A stretch of DNA of 64,000 nt. Source: Alkalihalobacillus sp047302405 (GTDB lineage: Bacteria > Bacillota > Bacilli > Bacillales > Bacillaceae_D). Each line of letters starts with the position of its first letter. Position 1 is the stretch's first letter. Of the stretch, positions 8,463 to 16,767 are shown piece after piece. Below the pieces are notes generated by a model, which saw only the letters and a list, made by a program, of their open reading frames with translations, did not search any database and was not told the DNA's origin. The position numbers and the translations under genes were made by a program. Where the stretch lies: contig NZ_CP154853.1 in the NCBI RefSeq assembly GCF_047302405.1, positions 1,612,001 to 1,676,000 of the forward strand. Direction: 5' to 3'.

Positions 8463-9950
8463 ATGGGGAAACCAACAGGATTTTTAGAATATAAAAGAGA
8501 GAACCCAACGAAGCGGGATCCATTTGAAAGAACAAAAAATTGGCAGGAGTTTCAAATCATTATGCCTGAAGCTTCTTTAAGACAGCAAGGTTCAAGATGT
8601 ATGGACTGTGGCGTACCGTTTTGTCAGACGGGGACAACAATGGCTGGCTCAGGAGAAATGGGTTGCCCTGTTTACAATCTCATTCCAGAATGGAACGATC
8701 TCGTTTATCGTGGAAAATGGCGTGAAGCACTTGACCGACTCCACAAAACAAATAACTTTCCAGAATTTACAGGAAGGGTATGTCCGGCTCCATGTGAAGG
8801 CTCCTGTACATTAGCGATTAGTGATGATGCCGTATCCATTAAAAGTATAGAGTATCACATTGTCGAAAGAGGTTTTCAGGAAGGTTGGATTACGCCCCAG
8901 CCACCTAATACAAGAACAGGGAAAAAAGTAGCTGTTGTAGGTTCAGGTCCAGCAGGATTAGCAGCGGCGGCACAATTAAATAAAGCTGGACATTTAGTTA
9001 CGGTTTTTGAACGTGAGGATCGTATCGGTGGACTATTAACATATGGAATTCCAGATGTGAAACTAGCGAACCATATCGTTGAACGTCGTGTAAAACTTTT
9101 AGAGGAAGAAGGAATTCTATTTAAAGCTAATATGGAGGTTGGGAAAGATATTACAGCAGCTGAGTTAGACAAGGAATTTGATGCTGTTATATTATGTACC
9201 GGTGCTACGAAACCTCGTGATGTAGAAGTGGAAGGCCGTGAATTAAATGGTATTCACTTCGCAATGGATTTCTTAACAGCCAATACAAAAAGTTTATTAA
9301 ATTCAAACTTTCAAGATCAAAACTATATCGATGCTAAAGATAAACATGTTATTGTTATCGGTGGCGGAGATACTGGAACAGACTGTATTACAACATCAGT
9401 CCGTCACGGGGCGAAGTCGATCACTCAATTTGATATTAATAAAACAAAATTAGAGGAAAGGCCAGCTAATAACCCATGGCCGATGTTCCCAATTGTTCAC
9501 GCGATAGATGATGGCCATAAAGAAGCGAAGGCTGTTTATGGTGATGATCCAAGAGCCTATCAATTAATGACAACTCAATTTGTTGGTGATGAAAATGGAA
9601 ATTTAAAAGAGCTTCATACCATTTCTGTTGAAACCCAAATTGATGAAAATGGACAAAAGACTCGTCATCCTATTGTAGGTTCAGAAAAAGTTTGGCCAGC
9701 TGATTTAGTATTATTAGCGGTCGGATTTACGGGCCCTGAAGAAAAGATCATTCAACAATTTAAGTTAGAAACGGATAAACGTTCTAATATTAAAGCAGAA
9801 TATGGTCAATACGTAACAAGTGTTGAAGGAGTTTATGCAGCTGGAGATAACCGTCGTGGTCAAAGCTTAGTCGTATGGGCTATTCACGAAGGACGAGAAG
9901 CCGCAAGAGAATGTGACCGTTATTTAATGGGAGCTTCAAATTTACCATAA
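8463..9950 (+). CDS. gltB: Glutamate synthase (NADPH) small subunit
   Basis: 495 aa, close to B. subtilis GltB (493 aa). It delivers electrons from NADPH through FAD and Fe-S clusters to the large subunit. The N-terminal ferredoxin-like region has the cluster cysteines in RCMDCGVPFCQTG, MGCPVYN and GRVCPAPCEGSC. A FAD-binding GxGxxG motif is at about residue 155 (VVGSGPAGLAAA) and the NADPH-binding VIGGGDTGTDC at about 296. The ATG at 8463 follows GGAG by 8 bases. It lies 74 bp behind gltA, separated by a hairpin that could set the ratio of the two subunits. Confidence 0.97.
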   Translation: MGKPTGFLEYKRENPTKRDPFERTKNWQEFQIIMPEASLRQQGSRCMDCGVPFCQTGTTMAGSGEMGCPVYNLIPEWNDLVYRGKWREALDRLHKTNNFPEFTGRVCPAPCEGSCTLAISDDAVSIKSIEYHIVERGFQEGWITPQPPNTRTGKKVAVVGSGPAGLAAAAQLNKAGHLVTVFEREDRIGGLLTYGIPDVKLANHIVERRVKLLEEEGILFKANMEVGKDITAAELDKEFDAVILCTGATKPRDVEVEGRELNGIHFAMDFLTANTKSLLNSNFQDQNYIDAKDKHVIVIGGGDTGTDCITTSVRHGAKSITQFDINKTKLEERPANNPWPMFPIVHAIDDGHKEAKAVYGDDPRAYQLMTTQFVGDENGNLKELHTISVETQIDENGQKTRHPIVGSEKVWPADLVLLAVGFTGPEEKIIQQFKLETDKRSNIKAEYGQYVTSVEGVYAAGDNRRGQSLVVWAIHEGREAARECDRYLMGASNLP

Positions 9951-10066
9951 GTAATATGGGAATTTATCTTTTTTTAACGTATAATAAGTAATAAAAAGTC
10001 ATAGCCTTTTCACTAATATTATGAGATGATAGAATTATCTATTAATTGGTGAGGGGGCGTTTTTTT

Positions 10067-10702
10067 ATGTTTTCTTGGATAAAACGTGGCTTATTAGTCT
10101 CCACAGCGCTTCTGTCGATTGGTCTTGTTACGCCTGGAACCGATTATCGAGAGGTTTATGCCGAAGAGCCATTACGTTTGTCAAAATCAGTATATGAAAA
10201 AGCTAATATTTATAAAGTAGATGAAAGTGAATATGCTCTGTTCCATGCCGTTCTTCCTTCAAGTACGGATAAATACATACATCGAGATGTTTCATCTGCC
10301 GAAGTTTATACTAATTATCTTTTGCAATTTGCTTATGATATGAGCATGCTTAAATTTGGTGAAACAATATCCAAGCAAATTGAAAAACCGTTTCAAGAAG
10401 AGATTTTACCAAAACTGTCAGAAGTCGTTGTCGAGACGACTAATCAATTAACGGAAAATGAGTGGAAACAAGTAAAGTTATCATCCAAACCAACGAATGG
10501 TTCAGGTGAAAAGATTTTTCACTTATATAATGAAGAAAGTGGAGAAGATATATTACGTTTTCACGTTCGAAGAGATCAACCACCGAAAAAAGGGCATTGG
10601 TTTAATTTTCATTATCATACATTCTTAGATGGTCATGAAGGTCATCATAATTTAGGGGATGTATATTGGGGAAAAAATATGCCGCCAAAATGGATGGCTT
10701 AA
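10067..10702 (+). CDS. YpjP-like secreted/membrane-anchored protein
   Basis: 211 aa from the ATG at 10067, which follows GAGGGGGCG; an in-frame start 21 bases upstream has no ribosome site. Residues 5-30 form a signal or anchor segment (GLLVSTALLSIGLVTPG). The rest is soluble, ending with a His-rich region (HWFNFHYHTFLDGHEGHHN) that could bind metal. The overall pattern and the end match the YpjP family of Bacillus, whose function is unknown. It stands alone after gltB, with its own terminator. Confidence 0.65.
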   Translation: MFSWIKRGLLVSTALLSIGLVTPGTDYREVYAEEPLRLSKSVYEKANIYKVDESEYALFHAVLPSSTDKYIHRDVSSAEVYTNYLLQFAYDMSMLKFGETISKQIEKPFQEEILPKLSEVVVETTNQLTENEWKQVKLSSKPTNGSGEKIFHLYNEESGEDILRFHVRRDQPPKKGHWFNFHYHTFLDGHEGHHNLGDVYWGKNMPPKWMA

Positions 10703-10712
10703 CTTTAAAAGG

Positions 10713-10754
10713 CTACAGCAATTAGGTTCATAAGACCATTGTTGTGGTTTTTTT
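10713..10754 (+). terminator. Intrinsic terminator after the ypjP-like gene
   Basis: CTACAGCAAT pairs with ATTGTTGTGG (three G-U pairs) around a 15-nt loop and is followed by seven T. Confidence 0.75.
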
Positions 10755-10831
10755 GCTTAAATAAAGCTTTATTTTTGAATGAAACCCTTCTATTTGACTA
10801 GATAGAACCTGTTTTCAGTTAATAAGACTTA

Positions 10832-10860
10832 CTGACTACATGGATAGTGTGTGGTAGTAT
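10832..10860 (+). promoter_or_regulatory. Putative sigma-A promoter
   Basis: CTGACT, 17 bases, TAGTAT, about 45 bp before the GTG of the following small gene. Each hexamer has only 4-5 of 6 matches. Confidence 0.4.
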
Positions 10861-10903
10861 AGACCTATAAGAGTGATGAGTAATAAAAAAGGAGGTTCAA
10901 TCT

Positions 10904-11245
10904 GTGAAAAAACGTCAAATATGGTTCATCAGTGTGACTAGTTTCATTTTTATTGCGGTTTGGACTATAGCATTCATACAATTTAGCAATCATGAGCAAA
11001 AAATCTCAGCCCCAATCGATAAAGAATTAACGTTGGAAATTGCTCAATTAGATGATACAGAAGAAGAGCAGTTAGAAGTTGAAACAAATGTCGTCGATCC
11101 GTCTAAACAAGAAGAGGACAAGCAACCAGTTAGCGTATCGAGTAATGGAAAGATTGATTTAAGAATGTTTGATTTTAGTGACATATCAACTCCCGATGGT
11201 GTACCGATCGACGGGATTTTGGAAAAAATTGGATTATCCAAATAG
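10904..11245 (+). CDS. Small single-pass membrane protein, 113 aa
   Basis: Not recognised. A short basic N-terminus (MKKRQ) is followed by one membrane segment (about residues 6-27, IWFISVTSFIFIAVWTIAF) and an acidic, low-complexity extracytoplasmic stretch rich in Glu, Gln and Asp. It ends in a short conserved-looking tail (IDLRMFDFSDIS...VPIDGILEKIG). Topology is therefore cytoplasm-in, acidic domain out, which would suit an alkaliphile envelope. The GTG start at 10904 follows an excellent AAAGGAGG. It may be co-expressed with the next membrane protein 110 bp downstream. Confidence 0.7.
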   Translation: MKKRQIWFISVTSFIFIAVWTIAFIQFSNHEQKISAPIDKELTLEIAQLDDTEEEQLEVETNVVDPSKQEEDKQPVSVSSNGKIDLRMFDFSDISTPDGVPIDGILEKIGLSK

Positions 11246-11354
11246 AGGTATTTGATCGAATATTCACTTGATCTTCATTTATTTTTTCACATTATTTAGG
11301 GCTTTTTTGGTACGATAGAAACATAGTGAGTTTTGAACGTAAGGGGGAGCCTAA

Positions 11355-11606
11355 GTGGAATTATTAAAAAAGATAAAGGAAGTTCCTACTTGGTTAAAGT
11401 GGGTATTTCGATTAGTGATGGCTTATATCGCATTATTAGCAATCATATTAGCATCAACAATATTTGTTGTATTGGTGACTTTCACTTTTATTATTATTGA
11501 TTTCTTTAGTGGTTCAGAAAGTTTAAAAGGGTATGCTGAAGAGAATTTAGTGCCTATTTCTGAATTTATGTGGAATTTATTTACACTATTAGTTCCAGGT
11601 TTATAA
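11355..11606 (+). CDS. Small membrane protein, 83 aa
   Basis: Not recognised. It has a short amphipathic N-terminus (LLKKIKEVPTWLKW), one long or two closely spaced hydrophobic segments (about residues 17-50, VFRLVMAYIALLAIILAST then IFVVLVTFTFIIIDFF), and a second hydrophobic stretch at the C-terminus. The GTG start at 11355 follows AAGGGGGAG. No motif suggests a function. A dispersed repeat follows directly. Confidence 0.65.
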   Translation: MELLKKIKEVPTWLKWVFRLVMAYIALLAIILASTIFVVLVTFTFIIIDFFSGSESLKGYAEENLVPISEFMWNLFTLLVPGL

Positions 11607-11670
11607 ATAAATCGGGGCAAGCTACATACTGTTTTACTTATCCCGCAGGAGACTCTGGTGATTCCATTGG

Positions 11671-11900
11671 GAAGTAACTGAAAAAGGCAGGCTAGTGTAA
11701 CAGAAGTATGGATGATTTCGTTTACTCCGCCAGCTGCATACCATACGCGTTCCGCGGGTGAATAGGAAGTCTCCGGGTATTCCACTGGCTCCGTTTTGGT
11801 CATTAAAAAACCAGCTGAACTATTATTGATCATTAATAAATCACCTAATTGTTAAAGTTTTTTCCGGTTAAAGGTGAAAATGAGACTTTTCAGTCACTTC
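11671..11900 (+). repeat. MITE-like repeat, family 1, copy 1
   Basis: About 230 bp bounded by imperfect inverted ends GAAGTAACTGAAAAAG and CTTTTCAGTCACTTC. The interior (CTCCGCCAGCTGCATACC ... CGCGGGTGAA ... TCTCCGGGTATT ... CTGGCTCCGTTTTGG) closely matches the nested copy at 16888-17170. It has no coding capacity that I can support. The left flank at 11640-11670 also resembles part of the interior, suggesting an older fragment. It fills most of the 365-bp gap before kapB. Confidence 0.7.
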
Positions 11901-11971
11901 GTGTGTAGTTGGTAGGGGGATACGAAATTGGCTAAATTCAGGGACTCTATACACAGAGAGGGGAGCTTATT

Positions 11972-12346
11972 ATGGAAGCACAAATTGTGCAGGCTGTATA
12001 TAAAACAGGCGTTTATATAGGCGAATGTTTACAAGTGAAAGAGGCAGAAAATAAAGCACTTGTGAAAGTGGTTGCTGTCAAAAAACATCCACAACAAGGG
12101 GATTTACATCACCCGAAGCAAACAGAAGGTGTTTTTTTTCATGAAAGAAAGGCGTTAGCTCAGTATGAGAAAGCATGGATGCCGCTTTCTTCTTTAAAAA
12201 GCTTTGATGGAGAGGTTTTAGAGTATAAAGAATCACTAAGCCTTGCATGGAATCAGTTATATGAGAAGCTTAAAAGTGAAGAGACTGATTTTAATTTAAA
12301 AAGTATGGAAAAATTAAAGGATTTAAAAAAGGAATATCACTTCTAA
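11972..12346 (+). CDS. kapB: Kinase-associated lipoprotein/phosphorelay protein KapB
   Basis: 124 aa against about 128 aa for B. subtilis KapB. The signature VKAVxKHPxQGDLHxPKQxEGVFFHERxALA is essentially fully present (VVAVKKHPQQGDLHHPKQTE then GVFFHERKALA), as are AVYKTGVYIGE near the N-terminus and a YKESL motif around residue 90. In B. subtilis KapB supports KinB-dependent entry into the sporulation phosphorelay. As in that protein, no classical lipobox is visible. The ATG at 11972 follows GAGGGGAG. Here it is monocistronic, without kinB next to it, and is preceded by a dispersed repeat. Confidence 0.92.
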   Translation: MEAQIVQAVYKTGVYIGECLQVKEAENKALVKVVAVKKHPQQGDLHHPKQTEGVFFHERKALAQYEKAWMPLSSLKSFDGEVLEYKESLSLAWNQLYEKLKSEETDFNLKSMEKLKDLKKEYHF

Positions 12347-12501
12347 TAAGGTTTTTTTATGAATAGGGAGTAGGGCTGTGCGATAAAGTCAATTATTGGA
12401 CTTAATAAGTACAGTCCTTTTTACACATTAGGATAGATAGGCTTAATATTAAAAAAATCGGGCTTTCCTAAAAGTCATGAAAATGACCATTCAAAATAAT
12501 C

Positions 12502-12544
12502 AAAGCCGATGGATTTTACAACGAGTAAAATCCATCGGCTTTTT
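12502..12544 (+). terminator. Strong hairpin terminator between convergent kapB and dapA
   Basis: AAAGCCGATGGATTTTAC and GTAAAATCCATCGGCTTT form a perfect 18-bp stem with a 5-nt loop, then TTT. It resembles two other hairpins in the window (16768-16815 and 63085-63131). The rest of the 265-bp gap shows nothing else. Confidence 0.7.
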
Positions 12545-12611
12545 CTGAGCTTTGGAACAGCCCTTTTTTGAATTTAGAGGAGTTTGGAATGCTTTTTTTG
12601 TTTCGTTTTTA

Positions 12612-13499
12612 TTAACTAACAAAAAAGCTTAATGAAGGGCTGAGCTGAACTTTTAGTTCATTGAATTCGGTTTCTGTTAACGGCACTAGAGGCAGTCTGA
12701 CAGAGCCAACTTGTACACCATTCATATTAAGTGCTGCTTTAACCGGGGTTGGGTTTGGTGCAGCAAATAGGGCTTTCATGATTGGCAACAGCTCTCTATG
12801 CTGTATCGCTGAAACTTGTACTTGTCCAGCAAAGAAATTTTGGATCATTTGTTGCATTTCATTGCCAATAATATGAGAGGAAACGGATACTACACCAGTA
12901 CCACCAATGGCTAATACAGGTAAAGTTAAACTATCATCACCACTATAAAGAGCAAAGCCATCTGGTGCACTTGCAATAATCGTTGTCATTGCGTCTAAAT
13001 CACCACTGGCTTCTTTCGTTGCGATGACATTAGGTAGTACTGCTAAGCGAAGTGTTGTTTCTACGCTAATATTCACACTGCTACGACCAGGAATATTATA
13101 TAGCATGATTGGCAAGTTTGTTGCTTCAGCAATCGTTTTAAAATGTTGATAAAGGCCTTCTTGAGAAGGTTTATTATAATATGGAGCAACAAGCATAATC
13201 GCATCTACACCTAATTTTTCTGCTTGCAAGGTTAACTCAACAGATGCTGCGGTTGAATTAGAGCCAGTTCCGGCGATAACAGGAATGCGACCATTAACAG
13301 CTTGAACAACGGTTTCAAATAAGTGTAATTTCTCTTGGTATGTTAAGGTTGGAGATTCTCCGGTCGTTCCACCTACAACAACGGCATCTGTGCCATTACT
13401 AATTAAATGCTCAATTAAATCTTTTGTTTTATTTACATCTACTTTGTTTTCTTCGTTAAACGGGGTCACCATTGCGGTAATAACTCGTCCTAAATTCAT
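12612..13499 (-). CDS. dapA: 4-Hydroxy-tetrahydrodipicolinate synthase
   Basis: 295 aa from the ATG at 13499, which follows GAGGGTGAG; an upstream in-frame ATG lacks a site. The enzyme condenses pyruvate with aspartate semialdehyde, the first committed step to diaminopimelate, lysine and spore dipicolinate. Class-I aldolase features are visible: GGTTGES (Thr45/Thr46), the tyrosine of LYNIPGR (about 135) and the Schiff-base lysine in VIATKEASGD (about 163). It stands alone rather than in an asd-dapG operon. A lysine riboswitch with terminator precedes it, so expression should fall when lysine is abundant. This may be one of two dapA copies in the genome, the riboswitch copy serving lysine supply (inference). 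Confidence 0.96.
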   Translation of the reverse strand: MNLGRVITAMVTPFNEENKVDVNKTKDLIEHLISNGTDAVVVGGTTGESPTLTYQEKLHLFETVVQAVNGRIPVIAGTGSNSTAASVELTLQAEKLGVDAIMLVAPYYNKPSQEGLYQHFKTIAEATNLPIMLYNIPGRSSVNISVETTLRLAVLPNVIATKEASGDLDAMTTIIASAPDGFALYSGDDSLTLPVLAIGGTGVVSVSSHIIGNEMQQMIQNFFAGQVQVSAIQHRELLPIMKALFAAPNPTPVKAALNMNGVQVGSVRLPLVPLTETEFNELKVQLSPSLSFFVS

Positions 13500-13565
13500 T
13501 TTACTCACCCTCAATTCCATTATTATCAATAAAATGGGCTATATCTATTATCTCCGATTGAACAC

Positions 13566-13598
13566 AAAAAAAACAACAATGAAGGATCCTCATTGCTG
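13566..13598 (-). terminator. Riboswitch expression-platform terminator
   Basis: On the minus strand CAGCAATGA pairs with TCATTGTTG (9 bp, one G-U) around a 7-nt loop, followed by eight T. It sits between the lysine aptamer and the dapA start codon, where premature termination would block dapA. Confidence 0.88.
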
Positions 13599-13634
13599 CA
13601 TGGCAATACTGTGTGTACACAATCATTCCAATGC

Positions 13635-13815
13635 GTGAGATAGCCCTCCATATAGCCTCGTGCTATATGACAGTCCTGTATTTATTTAATACAGTCCCAG
13701 CTAAATAAAAGATGAGATTCTTATTTAGCTTCGGCAAAATCCCCTTTTAGTATGCTTCATCAAAGCTCAACCTTCTACACATACTTACTGATGGAGTTTG
13801 CTCCTCTAGCCTCAC
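13635..13815 (-). promoter_or_regulatory. Lysine riboswitch (L box) upstream of dapA
   Basis: Read on the minus strand, the element carries the L-box landmarks in order: GCTAGAGGAGC, CAGTAAGTATG, AAGGGGATTTTGCCGAAG, AGCTGGGACTGTA, AGGACTGTCAT and GGAGGGCTATCTCAC. These match the B. subtilis lysC leader closely. The closing stem pairs GTGAG (13815-13811) with CTCAC (13639-13635). It precedes a terminator and dapA, so it should act by transcription attenuation when lysine binds. Confidence 0.94.
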
Positions 13816-13922
13816 TTCAACTGATGAAGTAAAGATTATTCACTATAGTGACTCTACCTTATCAAAAGATTTTACTCATTGCAATGATTTCATTTCACTT
13901 TTATGATTCAAATCATAAAAAT

Positions 13923-14075
13923 TTAAATTTTATTTCTAATAATTGGAATTTGGAGAGTGTTCAGTAGCTCGTCTAATTCCTGGCTACATCGTACGGTTTC
14001 ATCTGAAGTGAATCCGTACTTTTCGGCTAAACGTAACATTTGATTTCGCTTTGACTCAATTTTTAACTTAATCAT
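13923..14075 (-). CDS. Spo0E-like sporulation regulatory peptide, 50 aa
   Basis: A short gene with the translation MIKLKIESKRNQMLRLAEKY followed by GFTSDETVRCSQELDELLNT and LQIPIIRNKI. The motif SQELDELLN is the hallmark of Spo0E-family aspartyl-phosphate phosphatases (Spo0E, YisI, YnzD), which dephosphorylate Spo0A-P; the preceding helix pair fits the family and the length (50 aa) fits short members. The ATG at 14075 follows GGAGTGG by 6 bases. It is transcribed toward the dapA riboswitch but ends about 110 bp before it. It would dampen sporulation initiation, the opposite sense of KapB. Confidence 0.85.
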   Translation of the reverse strand: MIKLKIESKRNQMLRLAEKYGFTSDETVRCSQELDELLNTLQIPIIRNKI

Positions 14076-14331
14076 TCATTTCCACTCCATTTAATTTTTA
14101 TGTGTAATCATTCTTTTTATAATTTTGAAAAAAATATAAATACATTTATGAATAATTAACACAAACATTATTATAAGCGATAAAAATTGAAAAGAAAGAC
14201 TTTCTAAAAAAAAAGTCATTAATTGCTAAAATTAGAAGTGATTCGACAATGCCCGGTGCTTTTATAGCCTTAATTTACCTCACTGATTTATAGATAATTG
14301 GAGCAAAATAAAGGTAGAGAGGAGGGATAAA

Positions 14332-15015
14332 TTGAGGGCAACTATCTTGATGATGTCAATATTATTACTCATTGTGCTAACAGGTTGTGTGTTGGAACAA
14401 CAACGACCGCTTGGAGCTAAAAGCGACCCCGATCTTACATTTAGCGGTCTTGGCACTAATGAAATGCGAAGTCATGAAGGTCCGATTACAGATATGCTTG
14501 TTCCCGATGATACCGTCTTAGGATTAACAAAGGACAAGGTACCTTATCAAACAGGCTCATTAGGGTATAAGCGTAATATAGGAATAACTGAAAAAGGGAC
14601 AAATTGGAATGGGCTAATGAATAATCGTCCAGGTCTAATTAAAAAATTGTACGCACCCGATCAAAGCTATTTATTAGAGAGAAAACCAGGCACAGGCATT
14701 CAACAAATGGGATTAGATTCAACCGAACATTTAAAATCGTCCATTTTATCGTTAGAAACAGTAGAAGATGTGCATATTATTGAAACAGCTGAGCAAATGT
14801 TAATTGGAATTGAATCAAGTGAAGCGAATAATGATAAGTTAATTCGTAGTATCCGTGAAGCAACCGAAGCGGATTCAATGGATAAGGAAGTGTTGATTAC
14901 GTCAAAACGTTCGATTATTAATCGAATGGAAGCATTTGAAAATGGGGAACAAGCTGGCTGGCCATTTCGCTCTTTTAAAGGAATGGTTGCCGAAATGCAA
15001 GAGTTGTTTAGATAA
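14332..15015 (+). CDS. Sporulation-type lipoprotein (YhcN/YlaJ-like)
   Basis: 227 aa with a lipoprotein signal peptide ending in the lipobox LTGC (Cys19). The C-terminal half, with SILSLETVEDVHIIETAEQ, an IRSIREATE helix and a closing basic/aromatic region, resembles the YhcN/YlaJ spore-associated lipoproteins. The middle is polar and probably disordered. The TTG start at 14332 follows AGGAGGG. A terminator lies just downstream, so the gene is a single unit. Role in spores is inferred from the family, with moderate confidence. Confidence 0.65.
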   Translation: MRATILMMSILLLIVLTGCVLEQQRPLGAKSDPDLTFSGLGTNEMRSHEGPITDMLVPDDTVLGLTKDKVPYQTGSLGYKRNIGITEKGTNWNGLMNNRPGLIKKLYAPDQSYLLERKPGTGIQQMGLDSTEHLKSSILSLETVEDVHIIETAEQMLIGIESSEANNDKLIRSIREATEADSMDKEVLITSKRSIINRMEAFENGEQAGWPFRSFKGMVAEMQELFR

Positions 15016-15020
15016 ATAAA

Positions 15021-15070
15021 AAAGGACCACCCGATGATAAGCGGTAGATTATTTGGGTTGGTTCTTTTTT
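15021..15070 (+). terminator. Terminator after the lipoprotein gene
   Basis: AAGGACCACCCGATGAT pairs imperfectly with ATTATTTGGGTTGGTTC and is followed by six T. Confidence 0.7.
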
Positions 15071-15104
15071 AGTAGAAAGAGGGGGAAAAGCTTTTAATGG
15101 ACAT

Positions 15105-15146
15105 AAAACAACCACAATGGTCATCGTACCAAATTGTGGTTGTTTT
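15105..15146 (+). other. Perfect inverted repeat beside the IS200 element
   Basis: AAAACAACCACAAT and ATTGTGGTTGTTTT form a 14-bp stem around 14 nt, followed by ATTT. It is just outside the predicted IS200 left end. It could be an old bidirectional terminator or part of the insertion locus. Confidence 0.55.
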
Positions 15147-15159
15147 ATTTAGTGGTTTC

Positions 15160-15890
15160 GAAAACCCCTGGCTATGCCGGGGGTTCTAAAAAGCTTCAAG
15201 CGTGGTATTAAAAAAAAACCTCACTTCATGGTAGGATAAAGTTGGTTTCCCGACCGCTTCATCGCACCAAAGAAGGAGGTATGCCCTGTGAAGGACATGA
15301 ATAGTTTAGCACACACAACATGGAATTGTAAGTATCACATCGTGTTTGCACCAAAATACAGAAGACAAATCATCTATGGAAAATACAAAAAAAGTATCGG
15401 ACAGATCATAAGAGATTTATGTGAAAGAAAAGGGGTCGTGATTCATGAAGCAAATGCTTGTCCGGATCACATCCATATGTTAGTAAGTATTCCGCCGAAG
15501 TTAAGTGTGTCACAATTCATGGGGTACTTAAAAGGGAAAAGTAGTCTCATGATATTTGATCGACATGCCAATTTGAAGTATCGCTACGGGAACAGGAAGT
15601 TTTGGTGTAGAGGCTTCTATGTTGATACAGTGGGAAGAAACAAGAAGCAGATACAAGAATACATTAGGAATCAGCTAAAAGAAGACTATATGGGTGATCA
15701 GTTATCATTGTTCGAAGACTATGACCCGTTTACCGGAGAGAAAAATAAGAAGAGATAAAGAAATTCTTTAGAATTAGTGGGTGAATGTGGTGCAAAAGGG
15801 AAACCGGTTCAGTGGGCCTTTAAGGCCTAGGCCGGTAAGAAAGGCTTTCAGCCGCAGAGTAAACCACCAGTTCACACTGGTGGTTTTGAT
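15160..15890 (+). mobile_element. IS200/IS605-family insertion sequence (tnpA only)
   Basis: A left subterminal hairpin (AACCCCTGGC ... GCCGGGGGTT, 15162-15186), a single tnpA gene, and a right subterminal hairpin (ACCACCAG, 6 nt, CTGGTGGT, 15863-15884) give the layout of an IS200-type single-strand transposon. There is no tnpB. Exact ends are uncertain because this family makes no target duplication. It lies between two convergent lipoprotein genes. Confidence 0.85.
15288..15758 (+). CDS. tnpA: IS200/IS605-family transposase TnpA
   Basis: 156 aa Y1 HUH transposase that cuts and joins single-stranded ends of the element. It starts at a GTG after AAGGAGGT. The N-terminal YHIVFAPKYRR strand, the metal-binding HUH motif in CPDHIHMLV (about residues 64-72) and the catalytic tyrosine in QEYIRNQLKED (about 129-137) are all present. 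Length is normal for the family and the frame is open, so it appears potentially active. Confidence 0.95.
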   Translation: MKDMNSLAHTTWNCKYHIVFAPKYRRQIIYGKYKKSIGQIIRDLCERKGVVIHEANACPDHIHMLVSIPPKLSVSQFMGYLKGKSSLMIFDRHANLKYRYGNRKFWCRGFYVDTVGRNKKQIQEYIRNQLKEDYMGDQLSLFEDYDPFTGEKNKKR

Positions 15891-15897
15891 TTTTTCA

Positions 15898-16455
15898 TTA
15901 ATAAATACCATATTCTTCGGTGATAGAAAACCATTCACGTTCTAATGACTTATAGCTAATAATCGCGTTTTCGTAATGTACCCGAGCAGAATGATACTGT
16001 TTCTCATCAATAGGAGCACGCATATCCATTAAAATTCGGTCTAATACGTCTAATTCAACGAGTAGACTTAGGTGAATTTCGTGGAAACCATTAAAAGTTT
16101 TAGGGCGCTCTGTATTGATTAACTCTACGGTTTGACTTCTAATTTCTGCTAATGCTTGTTGAAACGATTGTAGAGCTTCTGTTTCATTATTAGGGTTTTC
16201 AAAAAAGAATGCATGGTTTTCAAGATAGGAAATGACATTACTTAAGTACTGTCCTGATTTGTCAGCGTAAATCATCATTTGTTCATCCGCTAACCCTTTT
16301 CGTCGGTTTTGATCCTTATCACTAGCTACACCTTGAAAACCTAATGGGCGTTCATTTTTTTGAGAATCCTCGATAATTTGTGATTCAGAATCGACTTGAC
16401 AGGCAGCCAAAGGGAGCAAGAAGGCGATAAGTAGAAAAGTGAAGCTTTTTTTCAA
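15898..16455 (-). CDS. Lipoprotein of unknown function, 185 aa
   Basis: A typical lipoprotein signal (MKKSFTFLLIAFLLPLAAC) puts the lipidated Cys at residue 19. The mature part begins with a polar linker containing NERPLGFQG, close in style to the ERPLG-type linker of spore lipoproteins, followed by a mainly helical domain with many Glu and aromatic residues. I cannot assign a family. The ATG at 16455 is preceded by GAGGAGG. It is convergent with the IS200 element, whose right-end hairpin is only 12 bp from its stop codon. Confidence 0.7.
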   Translation of the reverse strand: MKKSFTFLLIAFLLPLAACQVDSESQIIEDSQKNERPLGFQGVASDKDQNRRKGLADEQMMIYADKSGQYLSNVISYLENHAFFFENPNNETEALQSFQQALAEIRSQTVELINTERPKTFNGFHEIHLSLLVELDVLDRILMDMRAPIDEKQYHSARVHYENAIISYKSLEREWFSITEEYGIY

Positions 16456-16574
16456 GGTAAATCCTCCTCATAACAATAGATAAATATAGTATGAAATAAA
16501 GAAACAGAACTTATGCATCTTTCTTCTTAGCAACTCATAAATTGTTAAAAGTGATGATATAAGGAGGAAGTGCC

Positions 16575-16730
16575 ATGATTGCTTTTTTTCTCGTTTTAAT
16601 TGCTTTCTTTTTTTGTTTATTTGCCTGTTCACTGTTATGGGGGAATCGAATAATAGAAGGAATTGAAGCTCGTTCTGGAAAAGAAGCCGATGAAATGCTT
16701 AGAATAATTGAGGAGAAAATGAAGAAATAG
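16575..16730 (+). CDS. Small membrane protein, 51 aa
   Basis: A short gene with the translation MIAFFLVLIAFFFCLFACSL then LWGNRIIEGIEARSGKEADE and MLRIIEEKMKK. One N-terminal membrane segment (residues 2-22) is followed by a charged amphipathic helix facing the cytosol. The ATG at 16575 follows AAGGAGG by 6-7 bases. It is divergent from the lipoprotein gene, and a hairpin follows 37 bp after the stop. Function unknown. Confidence 0.6.
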   Translation: MIAFFLVLIAFFFCLFACSLLWGNRIIEGIEARSGKEADEMLRIIEEKMKK

Positions 16731-16767
16731 AAAAGCTGAGGGAGGCTGGAAAAACCACTCCTCTGAT

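Noticed and set aside
11423..11833. 136-codon minus-strand frame
   Set aside because: Runs opposite to a small membrane protein gene and through a MITE-like repeat; no start signal.
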